Shown here one piece after another: positions 44,948-53,907 of a stretch of 64,000 nt of DNA. The notes beneath the pieces were generated by a model. It did no database searches. It saw nothing but the letters and a program-made list of their open reading frames with translations, and was not told where the DNA came from. Position 1 is the stretch's first letter, and every line of letters begins with the position of its first letter. The DNA comes from Rhizobium brockwellii (lineage in GTDB: Bacteria; Pseudomonadota; Alphaproteobacteria; Rhizobiales; Rhizobiaceae). The position numbers and the translations under genes are program-made. Location of the stretch: NCBI RefSeq assembly GCF_000769405.2, contig NZ_CP053439.1:434001-498000 (forward strand), read 5' to 3'.

Positions 44948-45650
44948 AGCCGAGGCGGTCGATCAGGTCGTGCAATTGGCCAAGGTGGTCGATCTTGCGG
45001 AAACGTGGCGCTTCCTTCGGTTCGTCGACATGTTCCAGCACCCAGGTCAGTTCGTGCGGCACGAAAACGCCGTAGCTGCCGGCGGCGATGGCCGGCACGA
45101 TGTCCGACTTCAGCGAATTGCCGACCATCATCGCCCGTTCCGGCCCGTCGCCGACCTTGGCGAAGATGCGGCGATAGGTGACGGCCGTCTTGTCGGAGAC
45201 GATCTCGACGGCGTCGAAGAAGTCGCCGAGCCCGGATTGGGCAAGCTTGCGTTCCTGATCGAAGAGATCGCCCTTGGTGATCATGACAAGCAGGTATTTG
45301 CCGGCAAGCGCCTCCAGCGTGTCGCGCACATGCGGCATGGTCTCGACAGGATGGCTGAGAAGGTCGCGGCCGGTATCGAGAATCTTGGCGATCACGCCGG
45401 CCGGAATCTTGCCCTCGGTGATCTCGATCGCCGTCTCGATCATCGACAGCGTGAAACCCTTGATGCCGAAGCCGTAGTGGCGAAGGTTGCGTTTCTCGGC
45501 TTCCAGCAGCCGTTCGGAAATCTTCGGTCCTTCGGCGAAATCGGCAAGAAGCCCGGTAAAATACGCTTCCGTCAGTCGGTAATATTGTTCGTTCTGCCAG
45601 AGTGTATCATCGGCATCGAAGCCGATCGTGGTCAGTGGTCGCGTCGCCAT
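44946..45650 (-). CDS. HAD-family hydrolase
   Basis: A 234-residue HAD phosphatase-fold protein. Motif I is FDADDTLWQN (nucleophile D12, D14), motif II MITKGD, motif III around the RRIFAKVG Lys/Arg region and motif IV MVGNSLKSDIVPA, which supplies the acidic Mg2+ ligand. Helical cap between motifs I and II. The substrate is unknown. Start ATG 45650; the open frame upstream is repeat sequence. Divergent from the aldo/keto reductase across an AB element. Confidence 0.88.
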   Translation of the reverse strand: MATRPLTTIGFDADDTLWQNEQYYRLTEAYFTGLLADFAEGPKISERLLEAEKRNLRHYGFGIKGFTLSMIETAIEITEGKIPAGVIAKILDTGRDLLSHPVETMPHVRDTLEALAGKYLLVMITKGDLFDQERKLAQSGLGDFFDAVEIVSDKTAVTYRRIFAKVGDGPERAMMVGNSLKSDIVPAIAAGSYGVFVPHELTWVLEHVDEPKEAPRFRKIDHLGQLHDLIDRLG

Positions 45651-45663
45651 ATGCGCACCTCGA

Positions 45664-45775
45664 GAGCATGATGCCGAAAAGTGTGAGCGGTTTTCGGACG
45701 ACATCATGCTCTTGCTAATAAAATTAGAACAGGATTCAGATTTTGGGCCGACCCGGCCTAAAATCATCCTGTTCT
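45664..45775 (-). repeat. AB-type two-hairpin intergenic element, copy 5
   Basis: B hairpin: perfect arms GAGCATGATG (45664-45673) and CATCATGCTC (45702-45711) enclosing CCGAAAAGTG...GGTTTTCGG. Linker, then A hairpin AGAACAGGAT (45726-45735) with ATCCTGTTCT (45766-45775), nested inside by ATTTTGGGCCG and CGGCCTAAAAT. Same architecture as other AB copies with other stem sequences. Confidence 0.85.
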
Positions 45776-45831
45776 GGAAATATGGCCGGCAATCTATCGG
45801 ATGCCTGTGTCGAGACAAGGGCATTCCGGCT

Positions 45832-45865
45832 TTACAGCGCCGCGCGTCGGCGTTGAAAAGCGCTG
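45832..45865 (+). repeat. Partial C-type hairpin
   Basis: TTACAGCGCCGCGCGTC with terminal GCGCTG pairing (CAGCGC 45835-45840 with GCGCTG 45860-45865). Resembles the first half of hairpin C at 42613. Truncated. Confidence 0.45.
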
Positions 45866-46002
45866 CCGCCGCACTAGATTAAAATCGCCTCACCTTGCAG
45901 CCAGCCACGGCTGTGCCTGTCATATGCAGGCCAATAATCAAAAAATGAAGTTCAGCAGTTCGCAAGCCCCTCTTGCGGCAGACACAAAGGAATTTTTCCA
46001 CC

Positions 46003-47052
46003 ATGCGTTACAATCAACTTGGAAATACGGGACTTTTCGTCTCGGAAATTTGCCTGGGCACGATGACCTTCGGCGAAGCCAAACAGGGCAGTATGTGGGG
46101 CGCCATCGCCGACGTCGATCAGAATGCCGCCGACCGGATCGTCGAGCGCTCGCTTGCATCCGGCGTCAATTTCATCGACACGGCCGACGTCTATTCATCC
46201 GGCGAGTCCGAAAGGCTGCTCGGCCAGGCGCTGAAGAACCTCGACGTCAAGCGCAAGGACGTCGTCATCGCCACCAAGGTCTACGGCGTCATGGGCGACA
46301 AGCCGAACGACCGCGGCGCCTCGCGCGGTCACATCATGGATTCGGTCGAGGCGAGCCTCGATCGCCTGCAGACCGATCATATCGACCTCTATCAGATCCA
46401 CGCGACCGATACGGTGACGCCGATCGAGGAGACGCTGCGCGCCTTCGACGATCTCGTTTCCCGCGGTCTCGTGCGCTATATCGGCGTCTCCAACTGGCAG
46501 GCCTGGCGCATTTCCAAAGCGCTCGGCCTCTCCGAACGCCGCGGCTTTGCCCGTTTTGAAACCGTGCAGGCCTATTACTCCATCGCCGGCCGCGATCTCG
46601 AGCGTGACATCGTGCCGATGATGCAGGAGGAAAAGCTCGGCCTGATGGTCTGGTCGCCGCTCGCCGGCGGCCTGCTCTCCGGCAAGTATGGTCCCGGCGC
46701 GCCCGGCAACGGCGAAGGCCGCCGCGCCAGTTTCGATTTCCCGCCCGTCGACAAGGACAAGGCCTGGGCCTGCGTCGCCGTCATGCGCGAAGTCGCCGAA
46801 AAGCACGGCGTCAGCGTCGCCACCGTGGCACTCGCCTATATCCTCGCCAAGCCCTTCGTCACCACAGTCATCATCGGCGCCAAGCGTGTCGACCAGCTCG
46901 ACCAGAACCTTGCCGCCGTCAAGCTGAAGCTCGATGAAGACGATATCAAGAAGCTCGACGAGGTGAGCGCGCTTGCGCCGGAATATCCGGGCTGGATGCT
47001 GGCGCGACAGGGCGCCGGCCGCCGCCCAGCCGATTTCGAGCCGAAGGACTGA
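46003..47052 (+). CDS. Aldo/keto reductase
   Basis: A 349-residue NADPH-dependent AKR of the Kv-beta/YghZ-like branch. N-terminus MRYNQLGNTGLFVSEICLG, catalytic Asp/Tyr in FIDTADVYSSGESE, Lys in VIATKVYG, and the IDLYQIHATD strand. C-terminal FVTTVIIGAKRVDQLDQNL provides the cofactor Arg/Lys contacts. TIM barrel. The ribosome site AAAGGA lies 11 bases upstream, a bit far. Followed by a strong terminator. Confidence 0.92.
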   Translation: MRYNQLGNTGLFVSEICLGTMTFGEAKQGSMWGAIADVDQNAADRIVERSLASGVNFIDTADVYSSGESERLLGQALKNLDVKRKDVVIATKVYGVMGDKPNDRGASRGHIMDSVEASLDRLQTDHIDLYQIHATDTVTPIEETLRAFDDLVSRGLVRYIGVSNWQAWRISKALGLSERRGFARFETVQAYYSIAGRDLERDIVPMMQEEKLGLMVWSPLAGGLLSGKYGPGAPGNGEGRRASFDFPPVDKDKAWACVAVMREVAEKHGVSVATVALAYILAKPFVTTVIIGAKRVDQLDQNLAAVKLKLDEDDIKKLDEVSALAPEYPGWMLARQGAGRRPADFEPKD

Positions 47053-47071
47053 TCGCGCCAACATAAGTCTT

Positions 47072-47105
47072 GGGGAACGCCTGACATTTCCGGCGTTCCC
47101 CTTTT
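47072..47105 (+). terminator. Rho-independent terminator
   Basis: Perfect 10-bp stem GGGGAACGCC (47072-47081) and GGCGTTCCCC (47092-47101), then TTTTC. Ends the aldo/keto reductase transcript and may also serve the convergent DUF305 gene. Confidence 0.88.
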
Positions 47106-47118
47106 CATTGACGATCGA

Positions 47119-47478
47119 TTATTTGCCGTGGGCCTTAAGCCAAGCGTTCATCTCGGCGATCTCGGTTTCTTGCGCCCTGATGACGGCTTCGGCGAGTTTG
47201 CGGATATCGGGATCTTTTCCATATTGAAGCTCGATCCTGGCCATATCGATCGCGCCCTGATGGTGCGGGATCATGCCGCGGACGAAATCCGCATCGGCAT
47301 CGCCGCTGTAGTCGATCATCATATCCTTGTGCATCTTGGCGTTGGCCTCGCTGAAGGCATGGCTTGCCGCATCGTGGTTGCCCATCGGCTTGCTCATATC
47401 CATCGGTTTGTCTTCGGCAAGGACGGGAGCGGCCAGGATGGCGAGCGTTGCTGTGAGGGCGATGATTTTCAGAGACAT
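47119..47478 (-). CDS. DUF305 exported protein
   Basis: A 119-residue protein with a signal peptide (residues 1-21, ending VLA). The DUF305 domain is complete: [20 protein letters not shown] and [19 protein letters not shown], then [18 protein letters not shown]305 proteins often sit with copper or silver resistance genes, and the His/Met clusters ([17 protein letters not shown]) fit metal binding. Probably co-transcribed with the Cys/His/Met-rich gene 75 bp upstream. Confidence 0.88.
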   Translation of the reverse strand: MSLKIIALTATLAILAAPVLAEDKPMDMSKPMGNHDAASHAFSEANAKMHKDMMIDYSGDADADFVRGMIPHHQGAIDMARIELQYGKDPDIRKLAEAVIRAQETEIAEMNAWLKAHGK

Positions 47479-47553
47479 GAGAGTTCCTTCCTCTGTCTGA
47501 CAATAGGTTTGCCGGGCGGCTGGGCCACCCGATTGGCATGGATAGCCGTGGTG

Positions 47554-47919
47554 TCAGGACAGTCGGGGAGGCGGCGGCTGCGGTGTCGGTTTGTCGTCAT
47601 CGAGGGCGCGGGAAAGCGCCGGGGCGGGATAGCCGAAGATGGACTTTCCGCTGGCCATGACCGTCACCGCCGGTGGCAGCAGCAGGCAGGCGGCGCAAAG
47701 CGGCATATGCGCGGAATTACCGGTAGCGCACGGGTCTTTTAAGGGATCGGCCCTACCTGCCGCCTCATGCCTATCCATGCCAGCCATCTCATGGTGCATG
47801 CCGTTTTCGACGACGACCGGCGCATTCATCGACGCACAGGTCGGACAGCCGGCCCATACGGACATGGCGCTGTAGACCAGCCAGCCGAGCAACATCGTGA
47901 TGAGAGCGAGCGTGCGCAT
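47554..47919 (-). CDS. Small exported or membrane protein rich in Cys, His and Met
   Basis: A 121-residue protein. Residues 1-23 are a signal peptide or anchor (MRTLALITMLLGWLVYSAMS). Then CPTCASM, a MHHEMAGMDRHEA stretch, CATGNSAHMPLCAACLLLPP with three more Cys and a second hydrophobic segment, and a Pro-rich tail. No family is recognised. The Met/His clusters and CxxC pairs resemble copper-handling proteins, and the neighbour is DUF305, so a metal role is plausible but inferred. Confidence 0.7.
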   Translation of the reverse strand: MRTLALITMLLGWLVYSAMSVWAGCPTCASMNAPVVVENGMHHEMAGMDRHEAAGRADPLKDPCATGNSAHMPLCAACLLLPPAVTVMASGKSIFGYPAPALSRALDDDKPTPQPPPPRLS

Positions 47920-47976
47920 GGTGTTTTATAGGCGAATGCCTGATGCAAACCAAGCCGACCGGCGATCACATCCTGG

Positions 47977-48738
47977 TCACCAGGCGGCAATGACCTTGTG
48001 CTCGATCCTATAATCCCTGCTCTCTTCGCCGAGCGGCGCGACCGGCCATGTCCAGGCGGCTTTTGCCGGCGGCGGCAAGACGCCATGCAGCAGGTCGGCC
48101 TCTTCATGCGTCCTGCCGTTGCGGTCGATGACGGCATAGGCGATGTCGGTTACCAGGCAGCTGCGGCAGGAAAGCCCCGAAAGCCCAGTCAGATGCGCTG
48201 CGATTAGCCTTTCCACCGTGTCTTCAGGCATTCGCCCTGGCTCGGCTTCATGGCGCCGTTTCACGCCGCGGCCGATCTGCGACAAGAGGTTGGCGGAAAC
48301 CACCAGATCGAGATAGGGCACAGCGCGCAGGAAGCCGAGCGGTTCGGGTTCGCGGCCGGCGGCAAGGTCATCATAGCCGGAGAGATCGCGCTCGATCAGT
48401 CGGACATTGCGATAGAATTTGGCGGACAGCCACAGGCGCACCGAGGCGAGATGAACGAGATCGACCAGAACGACGGTGTCGAAATCTCGCGCCAGCACCT
48501 CGATCGGCACGTCGCGCAACAGGCCGGAACCGAGCACGACCGCGGTCCGCTTCTGCCTGAGATCGGCCGTCGCCGCCAGGATCGCCTTCCGGCTTATCTC
48601 CTCATGTTCGGCCCAATCCGCCGCACAGCGGCCCGCCCGCGACCAGAGATTGACGGAATAGCGGATGAACTTTCGATGCGGCTTGCCGGTCAGCGGCAAG
48701 GTCGCGGCATAGAGAAGCGCCTCAGTGATCATGAACAT
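47977..48738 (-). CDS. Unknown protein with Rossmann-like nucleotide/SAM fold
   Basis: A 253-residue protein. RTAVVLGSGLLRDVPIEVLA followed by FDTVVLVDLVHLASVRL looks like methyltransferase motif I plus strand 2 with its acidic end; NVRLIERDLSGYDDL follows, and VPYLDLVVSANLLSQIG resembles motif IV. The C-terminus has CRSCLVTDIAYAVID. It is probably a SAM-binding protein of unknown target. Start ATG 48738 (or 48732). Divergent from hisS with an AB repeat between them. Confidence 0.7.
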   Translation of the reverse strand: MFMITEALLYAATLPLTGKPHRKFIRYSVNLWSRAGRCAADWAEHEEISRKAILAATADLRQKRTAVVLGSGLLRDVPIEVLARDFDTVVLVDLVHLASVRLWLSAKFYRNVRLIERDLSGYDDLAAGREPEPLGFLRAVPYLDLVVSANLLSQIGRGVKRRHEAEPGRMPEDTVERLIAAHLTGLSGLSCRSCLVTDIAYAVIDRNGRTHEEADLLHGVLPPPAKAAWTWPVAPLGEESRDYRIEHKVIAAW

Positions 48739-48786
48739 ATCCGCATTTCTGATGGAGCTCCTTCGTTCAATCGATTCTCGCCTAAA

Positions 48787-48885
48787 GCAATTCCAGCAAA
48801 AGTGCGCAGCGGTTTTGCGTCCGGAATTGCAAAGAAACAAAGAGATAGAGCATTTCCGTGACTCGGAGAAAAACGGAAATGCTCT
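48787..48885 (-). repeat. AB-type two-hairpin intergenic element, copy 6
   Basis: Inverted relative to copy 1. B: GCAATTCC (48787-48794) with GGAATTGC (48823-48830) enclosing AGCAAAAGTGCGCAGCGG. Linker AAAGAAACAAAGAGAT, then A: AGAGCATTTCCGT (48847-48859) with ACGGAAATGCTCT (48873-48885), the same 13-bp stem as at 11808. The only full-length copy with complete A and B stems of this sequence type. Confidence 0.88.
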
Positions 48886-48969
48886 AGACATCAAGACCCT
48901 TCGCCCTTGCCGCTCCCCGCCCAATCCGCTAGGAAACCGCCACTGTCACAGTCAGTGGAATCCCCGGAA

Positions 48970-50490
48970 ATGAACGACAAGCAGAAGAAACCGCAAAAGC
49001 TCAAGGCCCGCCTGCCGCGCGGCTTCGTCGACCGGACGGCCGGCGATATCCGCGCCGTCAACGAGATGACGGCAAAGATCCGGGAAGTCTATGAGCATTA
49101 TGGTTTCGATCCGCTCGAAACGCCGCTGTTCGAATATACCGATGCGCTCGGCAAGTTCCTGCCTGACAGCGACCGGCCGAACGAGGGCGTGTTCTCGCTG
49201 CAGGACGATGACGAGCAGTGGATGTCGCTGCGTTACGACCTGACGGCGCCGCTCGCCCGTCATGTCGCCGAGAATTTCAACGAAATCCAGCTGCCCTATC
49301 GCACCTATCGCGCCGGTTACGTCTTCCGCAACGAGAAGCCAGGCCCCGGCCGCTTCCGCCAGTTCATGCAGTTCGATGCCGATACCGTCGGCGCGCCTGG
49401 TGTTCAGGCCGATGCCGAAATGTGCATGATGATGGCCGACACGCTGGAAGCCCTCGGCATCAAGCGCGGCGATTACCTCATCCGCGTCAATAACCGCAAG
49501 GTTCTGGATGGCGTGCTCGAAGCGATCGGTCTCGGCGGCGACGACAAGGCCGGCCAGCGGCTCAACGTGCTGCGCGCCATCGACAAGCTCGACAAATTCG
49601 GCCCGGAAGGCGTGGCCCTGCTGCTCGGTCCCGGCCGCAAGGACGAATCCGGCGACTTCACCAAGGGTGCTGGTCTCGACAAGGAGCAGATCGACAAGGT
49701 GCTGTTCTTCGTCGGCATCACGGACTATGCCGAAAGCGCTGCCCGTCTCGCCGAGCTGGTTGCGGGAACCGCCAGGGGTGGCGAAGGCGTCGACGAGCTG
49801 AATTTCATCGCTGCGCTGGTTACCAGCGCCGGTTATGGCGCTGACCGCATCAAGATCGATCCCTCGGTTGTCCGTGGTCTCGAATATTATACCGGCCCGG
49901 TCTATGAGGCCGAACTGACCTTCGACGTCACCAATGAAAAGGGCGAAAAAGTCGTCTTCGGTTCGGTCGGCGGCGGCGGTCGTTATGATGGCCTCGTCTC
50001 CCGCTTCATGGGCCAGCCGGTTCCGGCGACCGGCTTTTCGATCGGCGTCTCCAGGCTGATGACAGCCCTGAAGAACCTCGGCAAGCTCGGCGCCAGTGAG
50101 GTCATCGAGCCGGTGCTGGTGACCGTCATGGACGGCGATGTCGAGGCGATGGGCCGCTATCAGAAGATGACGCAGGAACTGCGCGCCGCCGGCATCCGCG
50201 CCGAGATGTTCCAGGGCAACTGGAAGAAATTCGGCAACCAGCTGAAATATGCCGATCGCCGCGGCTGCCCCGTCGCCATCATCCAGGGCGGCGACGAGCG
50301 CGCGACAAGCGTCGTGCAGATCAAGGATCTGATCGAAGGCAAGCGGCTCTCCGGCGAGATCGAGGACAATGCCAGCTGGCGCGAGGCGCGCGTGGCGCAG
50401 GAGACGGTCCCGGAAGCCGACCTCGTCGCCAAGGTGAAGGAAATCCTTGCCGCGCAGGCCGAGGATCGGAAGCGAGCGGCGAATGTCTGA
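48970..50490 (+). CDS. hisS: Histidyl-tRNA synthetase
   Basis: A 506-residue class II synthetase charging tRNA-His. Motif 2 region [20 protein letters not shown], the HisA loop [13 protein letters not shown] and motif 3 [14 protein letters not shown] are intact. The C-terminal anticodon domain begins [13 protein letters not shown]. It is longer than the roughly 420-residue E. coli type, as is common in this group, with extra sequence mainly in the insertion domain. Operon order hisS-hisZ-hisG. ATG 48970. Confidence 0.97.
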   Translation: MNDKQKKPQKLKARLPRGFVDRTAGDIRAVNEMTAKIREVYEHYGFDPLETPLFEYTDALGKFLPDSDRPNEGVFSLQDDDEQWMSLRYDLTAPLARHVAENFNEIQLPYRTYRAGYVFRNEKPGPGRFRQFMQFDADTVGAPGVQADAEMCMMMADTLEALGIKRGDYLIRVNNRKVLDGVLEAIGLGGDDKAGQRLNVLRAIDKLDKFGPEGVALLLGPGRKDESGDFTKGAGLDKEQIDKVLFFVGITDYAESAARLAELVAGTARGGEGVDELNFIAALVTSAGYGADRIKIDPSVVRGLEYYTGPVYEAELTFDVTNEKGEKVVFGSVGGGGRYDGLVSRFMGQPVPATGFSIGVSRLMTALKNLGKLGASEVIEPVLVTVMDGDVEAMGRYQKMTQELRAAGIRAEMFQGNWKKFGNQLKYADRRGCPVAIIQGGDERATSVVQIKDLIEGKRLSGEIEDNASWREARVAQETVPEADLVAKVKEILAAQAEDRKRAANV

Positions 50491-50532
50491 GGCATTTCCG
50501 GCACGCCCGTCGCTTATTATTCGGAGCGCAGC

Positions 50533-51654
50533 ATGCCCCTGATCAACCTCCCCGAATTCGCCAACGACCTCATTGCCGAATTCATCGAGCGCAACGCCGA
50601 GCGCATCGACACGCCTGTCATTCAGCCGGCCGAACCTTTCCTGGATATCGCCGGCGAGGATCTGCGCCGCCGCATCTTCATGACGGAGAGCGAAACCGGC
50701 GCCAGCCTCTGCCTGCGTCCTGAATTCACCATCCCTGTCTGTCTGCGCCACATCGAGACGGCGACCGGCACGCCGAAGCGTTACGCCTATCTCGGCGAGG
50801 TTTTCCGCCAGCGCCGCGACGGCGCCAATGAATTCTATCAGGCCGGCATCGAGGATCTCGGCGATATCGACCTGTCAAACGCCGACGCCCGCGCCATCGG
50901 CGATGCTACCGGCATTCTCGCCCGCCTGCTGCCGGGCCGCCGCTTAGCCGTGACATTGGGCGACCAAGCGGTGTTCGAGGCTGTCGTCCAGGCGCTCGGC
51001 CTGCCGCTCGGCTGGCAGAAGCGCCTGATCCACGCCTTCGGCAATATGACGCAGCTGGAAGCACTGCTTGCCAGCCTCGTCAGCCCGCAATTCGTCACCG
51101 GGCTGGACGACGATATCGCCAGGCTTGTCGCATCAGGCGACGAGCAGGCGCTGGTCGCCCATCTCGAGCGGGAGATGCAGAAGACCGGCTATTCGACGAA
51201 TGCCGGCCGCTCGGCCCTGGAGATCGCCCGACGGCTCAAGGAAAAGCTCATCCTGTCCGAAACGCGCCTCGACGATGCGGCCTTCCTTGTTTTGGAAGAG
51301 TTCCTGTCGCTCGAAGTGCCGCTTATCAATGCTTCCGCAGCCCTTTCCGGTTTTGCCGATGCTGCCGGCCTGAAACTCGGCAATGCGCTCTCCCGCTTCA
51401 ACGGCCGGGTCGCAGCACTTTCCAATGCCGGCGTCGATCTTTCCTGCCTCGACTACCGCGCCGCCTTCGGACGGCCGCTCGATTATTACACCGGCCTCGT
51501 CTTCGAGGTGACGGTCGAAGGTTCGACCGCGGTTCTCGCCGGCGGCGGCCGTTTCGACCGGCTCCTGACCTTCCTCGGTGCGACGGACCGCATCCCGGCC
51601 GTCGGCTTCTCTTTCTGGCTCGACCGCATCGAAACCGAAAGGGCAGCCGCATGA
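50533..51654 (+). CDS. hisZ: ATP phosphoribosyltransferase regulatory subunit HisZ
   Basis: A 373-residue HisS-like paralogue without tRNA charging activity, which pairs with short-form HisG for the first step of histidine synthesis. It keeps the class II fold: [37 protein letters not shown] and [13 protein letters not shown], but lacks the anticodon domain. GGAG precedes ATG 50533 by six bases. The stop overlaps the hisG start (ATGA). Confidence 0.95.
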   Translation: MPLINLPEFANDLIAEFIERNAERIDTPVIQPAEPFLDIAGEDLRRRIFMTESETGASLCLRPEFTIPVCLRHIETATGTPKRYAYLGEVFRQRRDGANEFYQAGIEDLGDIDLSNADARAIGDATGILARLLPGRRLAVTLGDQAVFEAVVQALGLPLGWQKRLIHAFGNMTQLEALLASLVSPQFVTGLDDDIARLVASGDEQALVAHLEREMQKTGYSTNAGRSALEIARRLKEKLILSETRLDDAAFLVLEEFLSLEVPLINASAALSGFADAAGLKLGNALSRFNGRVAALSNAGVDLSCLDYRAAFGRPLDYYTGLVFEVTVEGSTAVLAGGGRFDRLLTFLGATDRIPAVGFSFWLDRIETERAAA

Positions 51655-52346
51655 CCATCACCATCGCGCTTCCCTCCAAGGGCCGGATGAAGGAAGATGC
51701 TTCGGCGATCTTCGAACGCGCCGGCATGACGATCTCGGCTGTTGGTAACGACCGCTCCTATCGCGGCCGCGTCGAAGGCTGGGATGATGTGGAGATCGCC
51801 TTCCTCTCGGCGTCCGAAATCTCCCGTGAAATCGGCAACGGCACTGTCGATTTCGGCGTCACCGGCGAGGATCTGATGCGGGAAGGTTTTGCCGAGGTCG
51901 ACAAGCGTGTCGAATTCTGCGCCCGGCTCGGCTTCGGCCACGCCGATGTCGTCGTTGCCGTGCCGGAGATCTGGCTCGATGTCGACACCATGGCCGATCT
52001 CGTCGATGTCGCCGCGGATTTCCGCGCCCGTCACTCCAGGCGCCTTGCCATCGCCACCAAATACTGGCGGCTGACCCAGCAGTTCTTTTCGAGCCAGCAC
52101 GGCATCCAGCTTTATCGCATCGTCGAAAGCCTGGGCGCCACCGAGGGCGCTCCCGCGTCCGGCTCGGCCGATATCATCGTCGATATCACCTCCACCGGCT
52201 CGACGTTGCGCGCCAACCACCTGAAGGTGCTCCAGGACGGCGTCATTCTGCATTCGCAGGCCTGCCTCGTGCGCGCCCGCAAGGAAAGCCATGCCGGCGA
52301 ACCCGCTGTGCAGGCCATCATCGAGGCAGTGCGCGCCGCCCTCTGA
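51651..52346 (+). CDS. hisG: ATP phosphoribosyltransferase, short form HisG
   Basis: A 231-residue catalytic subunit joining ATP and PRPP, the committed step of histidine synthesis. Short-form length (no C-terminal regulatory domain), explaining the HisZ partner upstream. Visible: [15 protein letters not shown] at the start, [18 protein letters not shown], and the PRPP-loop [19 protein letters not shown]. It ends just before a strong terminator, closing the hisS-hisZ-hisG operon. Confidence 0.96.
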   Translation: MTITIALPSKGRMKEDASAIFERAGMTISAVGNDRSYRGRVEGWDDVEIAFLSASEISREIGNGTVDFGVTGEDLMREGFAEVDKRVEFCARLGFGHADVVVAVPEIWLDVDTMADLVDVAADFRARHSRRLAIATKYWRLTQQFFSSQHGIQLYRIVESLGATEGAPASGSADIIVDITSTGSTLRANHLKVLQDGVILHSQACLVRARKESHAGEPAVQAIIEAVRAAL

Positions 52347-52370
52347 TATCCCGGCCGCCAAGGCATAAGA

Positions 52371-52402
52371 AAACCCGCCGTCGGATGACGGCGGGTTTTT
52401 CT
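52371..52402 (+). terminator. Rho-independent terminator of the his operon
   Basis: Stem AAACCCGCCGTC (52371-52382) with GACGGCGGGTTT (52387-52398), tetraloop GGAT, then T run. Confidence 0.93.
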
Positions 52403-52427
52403 GCTTCTGGGAGGATGTCTGCTGGTG

Positions 52428-52844
52428 TCAGGCAGCTGCGTAAGCGCCGCGGCGGGCATCGAGCGAGTAGGCGCCGGCACCGACGGTGGCGAGCAGTATG
52501 TATGCGCCGGCCAGCGTGATATTCTTCATGACCATGATCTGGTTGAGAATGTTCACGAGTTCTGTGCCACTCGCGTAGGGCAGGTGGAAGGCAATGCCCG
52601 TGAAGACACAGAAGGCGGCGAGCAGCCAGCCGGCAATGCGGACCTGGAAGCCTGTGAGAACCGCAAGGCCGGCCAGCAGTTCGAAAAGGCCTGCGACATA
52701 GGCCAGCAGGGATGCTGCCGGCAGGCCGGCACCGGCGATCATGCCCGCAGTACCGGCAGGATCGGTGAGCTTCATGAAGCCGGAAAGGATGAACATGAAG
52801 GAAAGAAGAATACGGGCAATCAGGATGATGACGTTGTTCGACAT
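52428..52844 (-). CDS. DoxX-family membrane protein
   Basis: A 138-residue protein with four hydrophobic segments. The start IARILLSFMFILSGFMKLTD and the GLFELLAGLAVLTGF segment match the DoxX domain, named for a quinol-oxidase-associated subunit but widespread with unknown roles in redox and stress. Stands alone; divergent from the GST gene across an AB element. Confidence 0.88.
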   Translation of the reverse strand: MSNNVIILIARILLSFMFILSGFMKLTDPAGTAGMIAGAGLPAASLLAYVAGLFELLAGLAVLTGFQVRIAGWLLAAFCVFTGIAFHLPYASGTELVNILNQIMVMKNITLAGAYILLATVGAGAYSLDARRGAYAAA

Positions 52845-52990
52845 GGACGTTGTCTCCGTTTCAAGGACTTTGGAGATCTTGGTGCCCCGGCACCGGTTCG
52901 ACCTCGGATGCCTCTATCTCGCTCTTTTCTTGCGTTGTGGAAAGATAAACGAAAGGGGACACTTCGTTCACTAATATGGAACGATCTCCA

Positions 52991-53066
52991 AAGCGCGTCG
53001 CGTTCGTTCATACGACGTGCTTGGAGTCGTTGTCTCAAAACCGCTGCGCACTTTTGGGCGACATGC
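52991..53066 (+). repeat. AB-type two-hairpin intergenic element, copy 7
   Basis: A variant: AAGCGCGTCG (52991-53000) with CGACGTGCTT (53013-53022). B core CTCAAAACCGCTGCGCAC then TTTTGGGCGACATGC, close to copy 2. Sits in the DoxX/GST divergent gap. Confidence 0.7.
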
Positions 53067-53134
53067 ATTGGCTGCCCCCGCTTGCCTTTGCCGAGCCCGG
53101 TCTTTTATGGTCGGCACCCAACATGGAGAATCCG

Positions 53135-53845
53135 ATGGCAGATCTTTCCGCATTTCCGATCACGACGCGCTGGCCGGCGAAAAATCCCGACATCATCCAG
53201 CTCTATTCCCTGCAGACGCCGAATGGGGTGAAGGTCTCGGTCGCTCTCGAAGAGCTCGGCCTCGCCTATGAGCCGCATTATGTTTCCTTCGCCGCCAACG
53301 AACAGAAGTCGCCGGAATTCGAATCTCTCAACCCGAACGGCCGCATTCCGGCAATCATCGATCCGAACGGGCCGGACGGGAAGCCGATCGGCCTTTTCGA
53401 ATCCGGCGCCATCCTGCTTTATCTCGCGGAAAAAACCGGCAAGCTCATCCCTGCCGATGCCGCCGGCCGCTACGAAACCATCCAATGGGTGTTTTTCCAG
53501 ATGGCGGGCATCGGCCCGATGTTCGGCCAGTTCGGCCATTTCCACAAATTTGCCGCCGACAAGGTTGCGAACAATTCCTACCCGGTGGAGCGTTATCGCG
53601 ATGAATCCAAACGGCTGCTCGGCGTGCTCGATGACCGGCTGAAAGGTCGTCAATGGATCATGGGCGATCAGTACACGATCGCCGACATCACCACCTTCAC
53701 CTGGGTCCGCGGCGCCGATATTTTCTATGGCGGCCGCGAGGTTCTCGAATACGCGAAATTCCCCGCCGTCTCGGATTGGCTGGAGCGCTGCATCGCCCGT
53801 CCGGCAAGTGCCAGGGGCCTCAATATACCGGTCAAACCGGAGTAG
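53135..53845 (+). CDS. Glutathione S-transferase, YfcG/YghU (nu) type
   Basis: A 236-residue GST. The thioredoxin half has IIQLYSLQTPNGVKVSVALE, with the TPNG motif of the nu-class disulfide reductases, then NPNGRIPAI and FESGAILLYLAEKTG (the glutathione-binding Glu/Ser). The all-helical half ends GDQYTIADITTFTWVRG, the usual N-capping box. Likely glutathione-dependent disulfide reduction. ATG 53135 is chosen over ATG 53123 because GGAGA lies five bases before it. Terminator follows. Confidence 0.92.
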   Translation: MADLSAFPITTRWPAKNPDIIQLYSLQTPNGVKVSVALEELGLAYEPHYVSFAANEQKSPEFESLNPNGRIPAIIDPNGPDGKPIGLFESGAILLYLAEKTGKLIPADAAGRYETIQWVFFQMAGIGPMFGQFGHFHKFAADKVANNSYPVERYRDESKRLLGVLDDRLKGRQWIMGDQYTIADITTFTWVRGADIFYGGREVLEYAKFPAVSDWLERCIARPASARGLNIPVKPE

Positions 53846-53867
53846 CGAACGGATCGCCGGAAGCACG

Positions 53868-53893
53868 AAGGCCGCCCTCGAGGCGGCCTTTTA
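53868..53893 (+). terminator. Rho-independent terminator
   Basis: Stem AAGGCCGCC (53868-53876) and GGCGGCCTT (53882-53890), loop CTCGA, then TT. Lies between the convergent GST and PAS-like genes and may act both ways. Confidence 0.8.
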
Positions 53894-53907
53894 TCTTGAT
53901 TTCCGGC

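Noticed and set aside
48952..50751. 599-codon open frame opposite hisS and hisZ
   Set aside because: Same cause: codon-position GC bias leaves antisense frames open. No recognisable protein.
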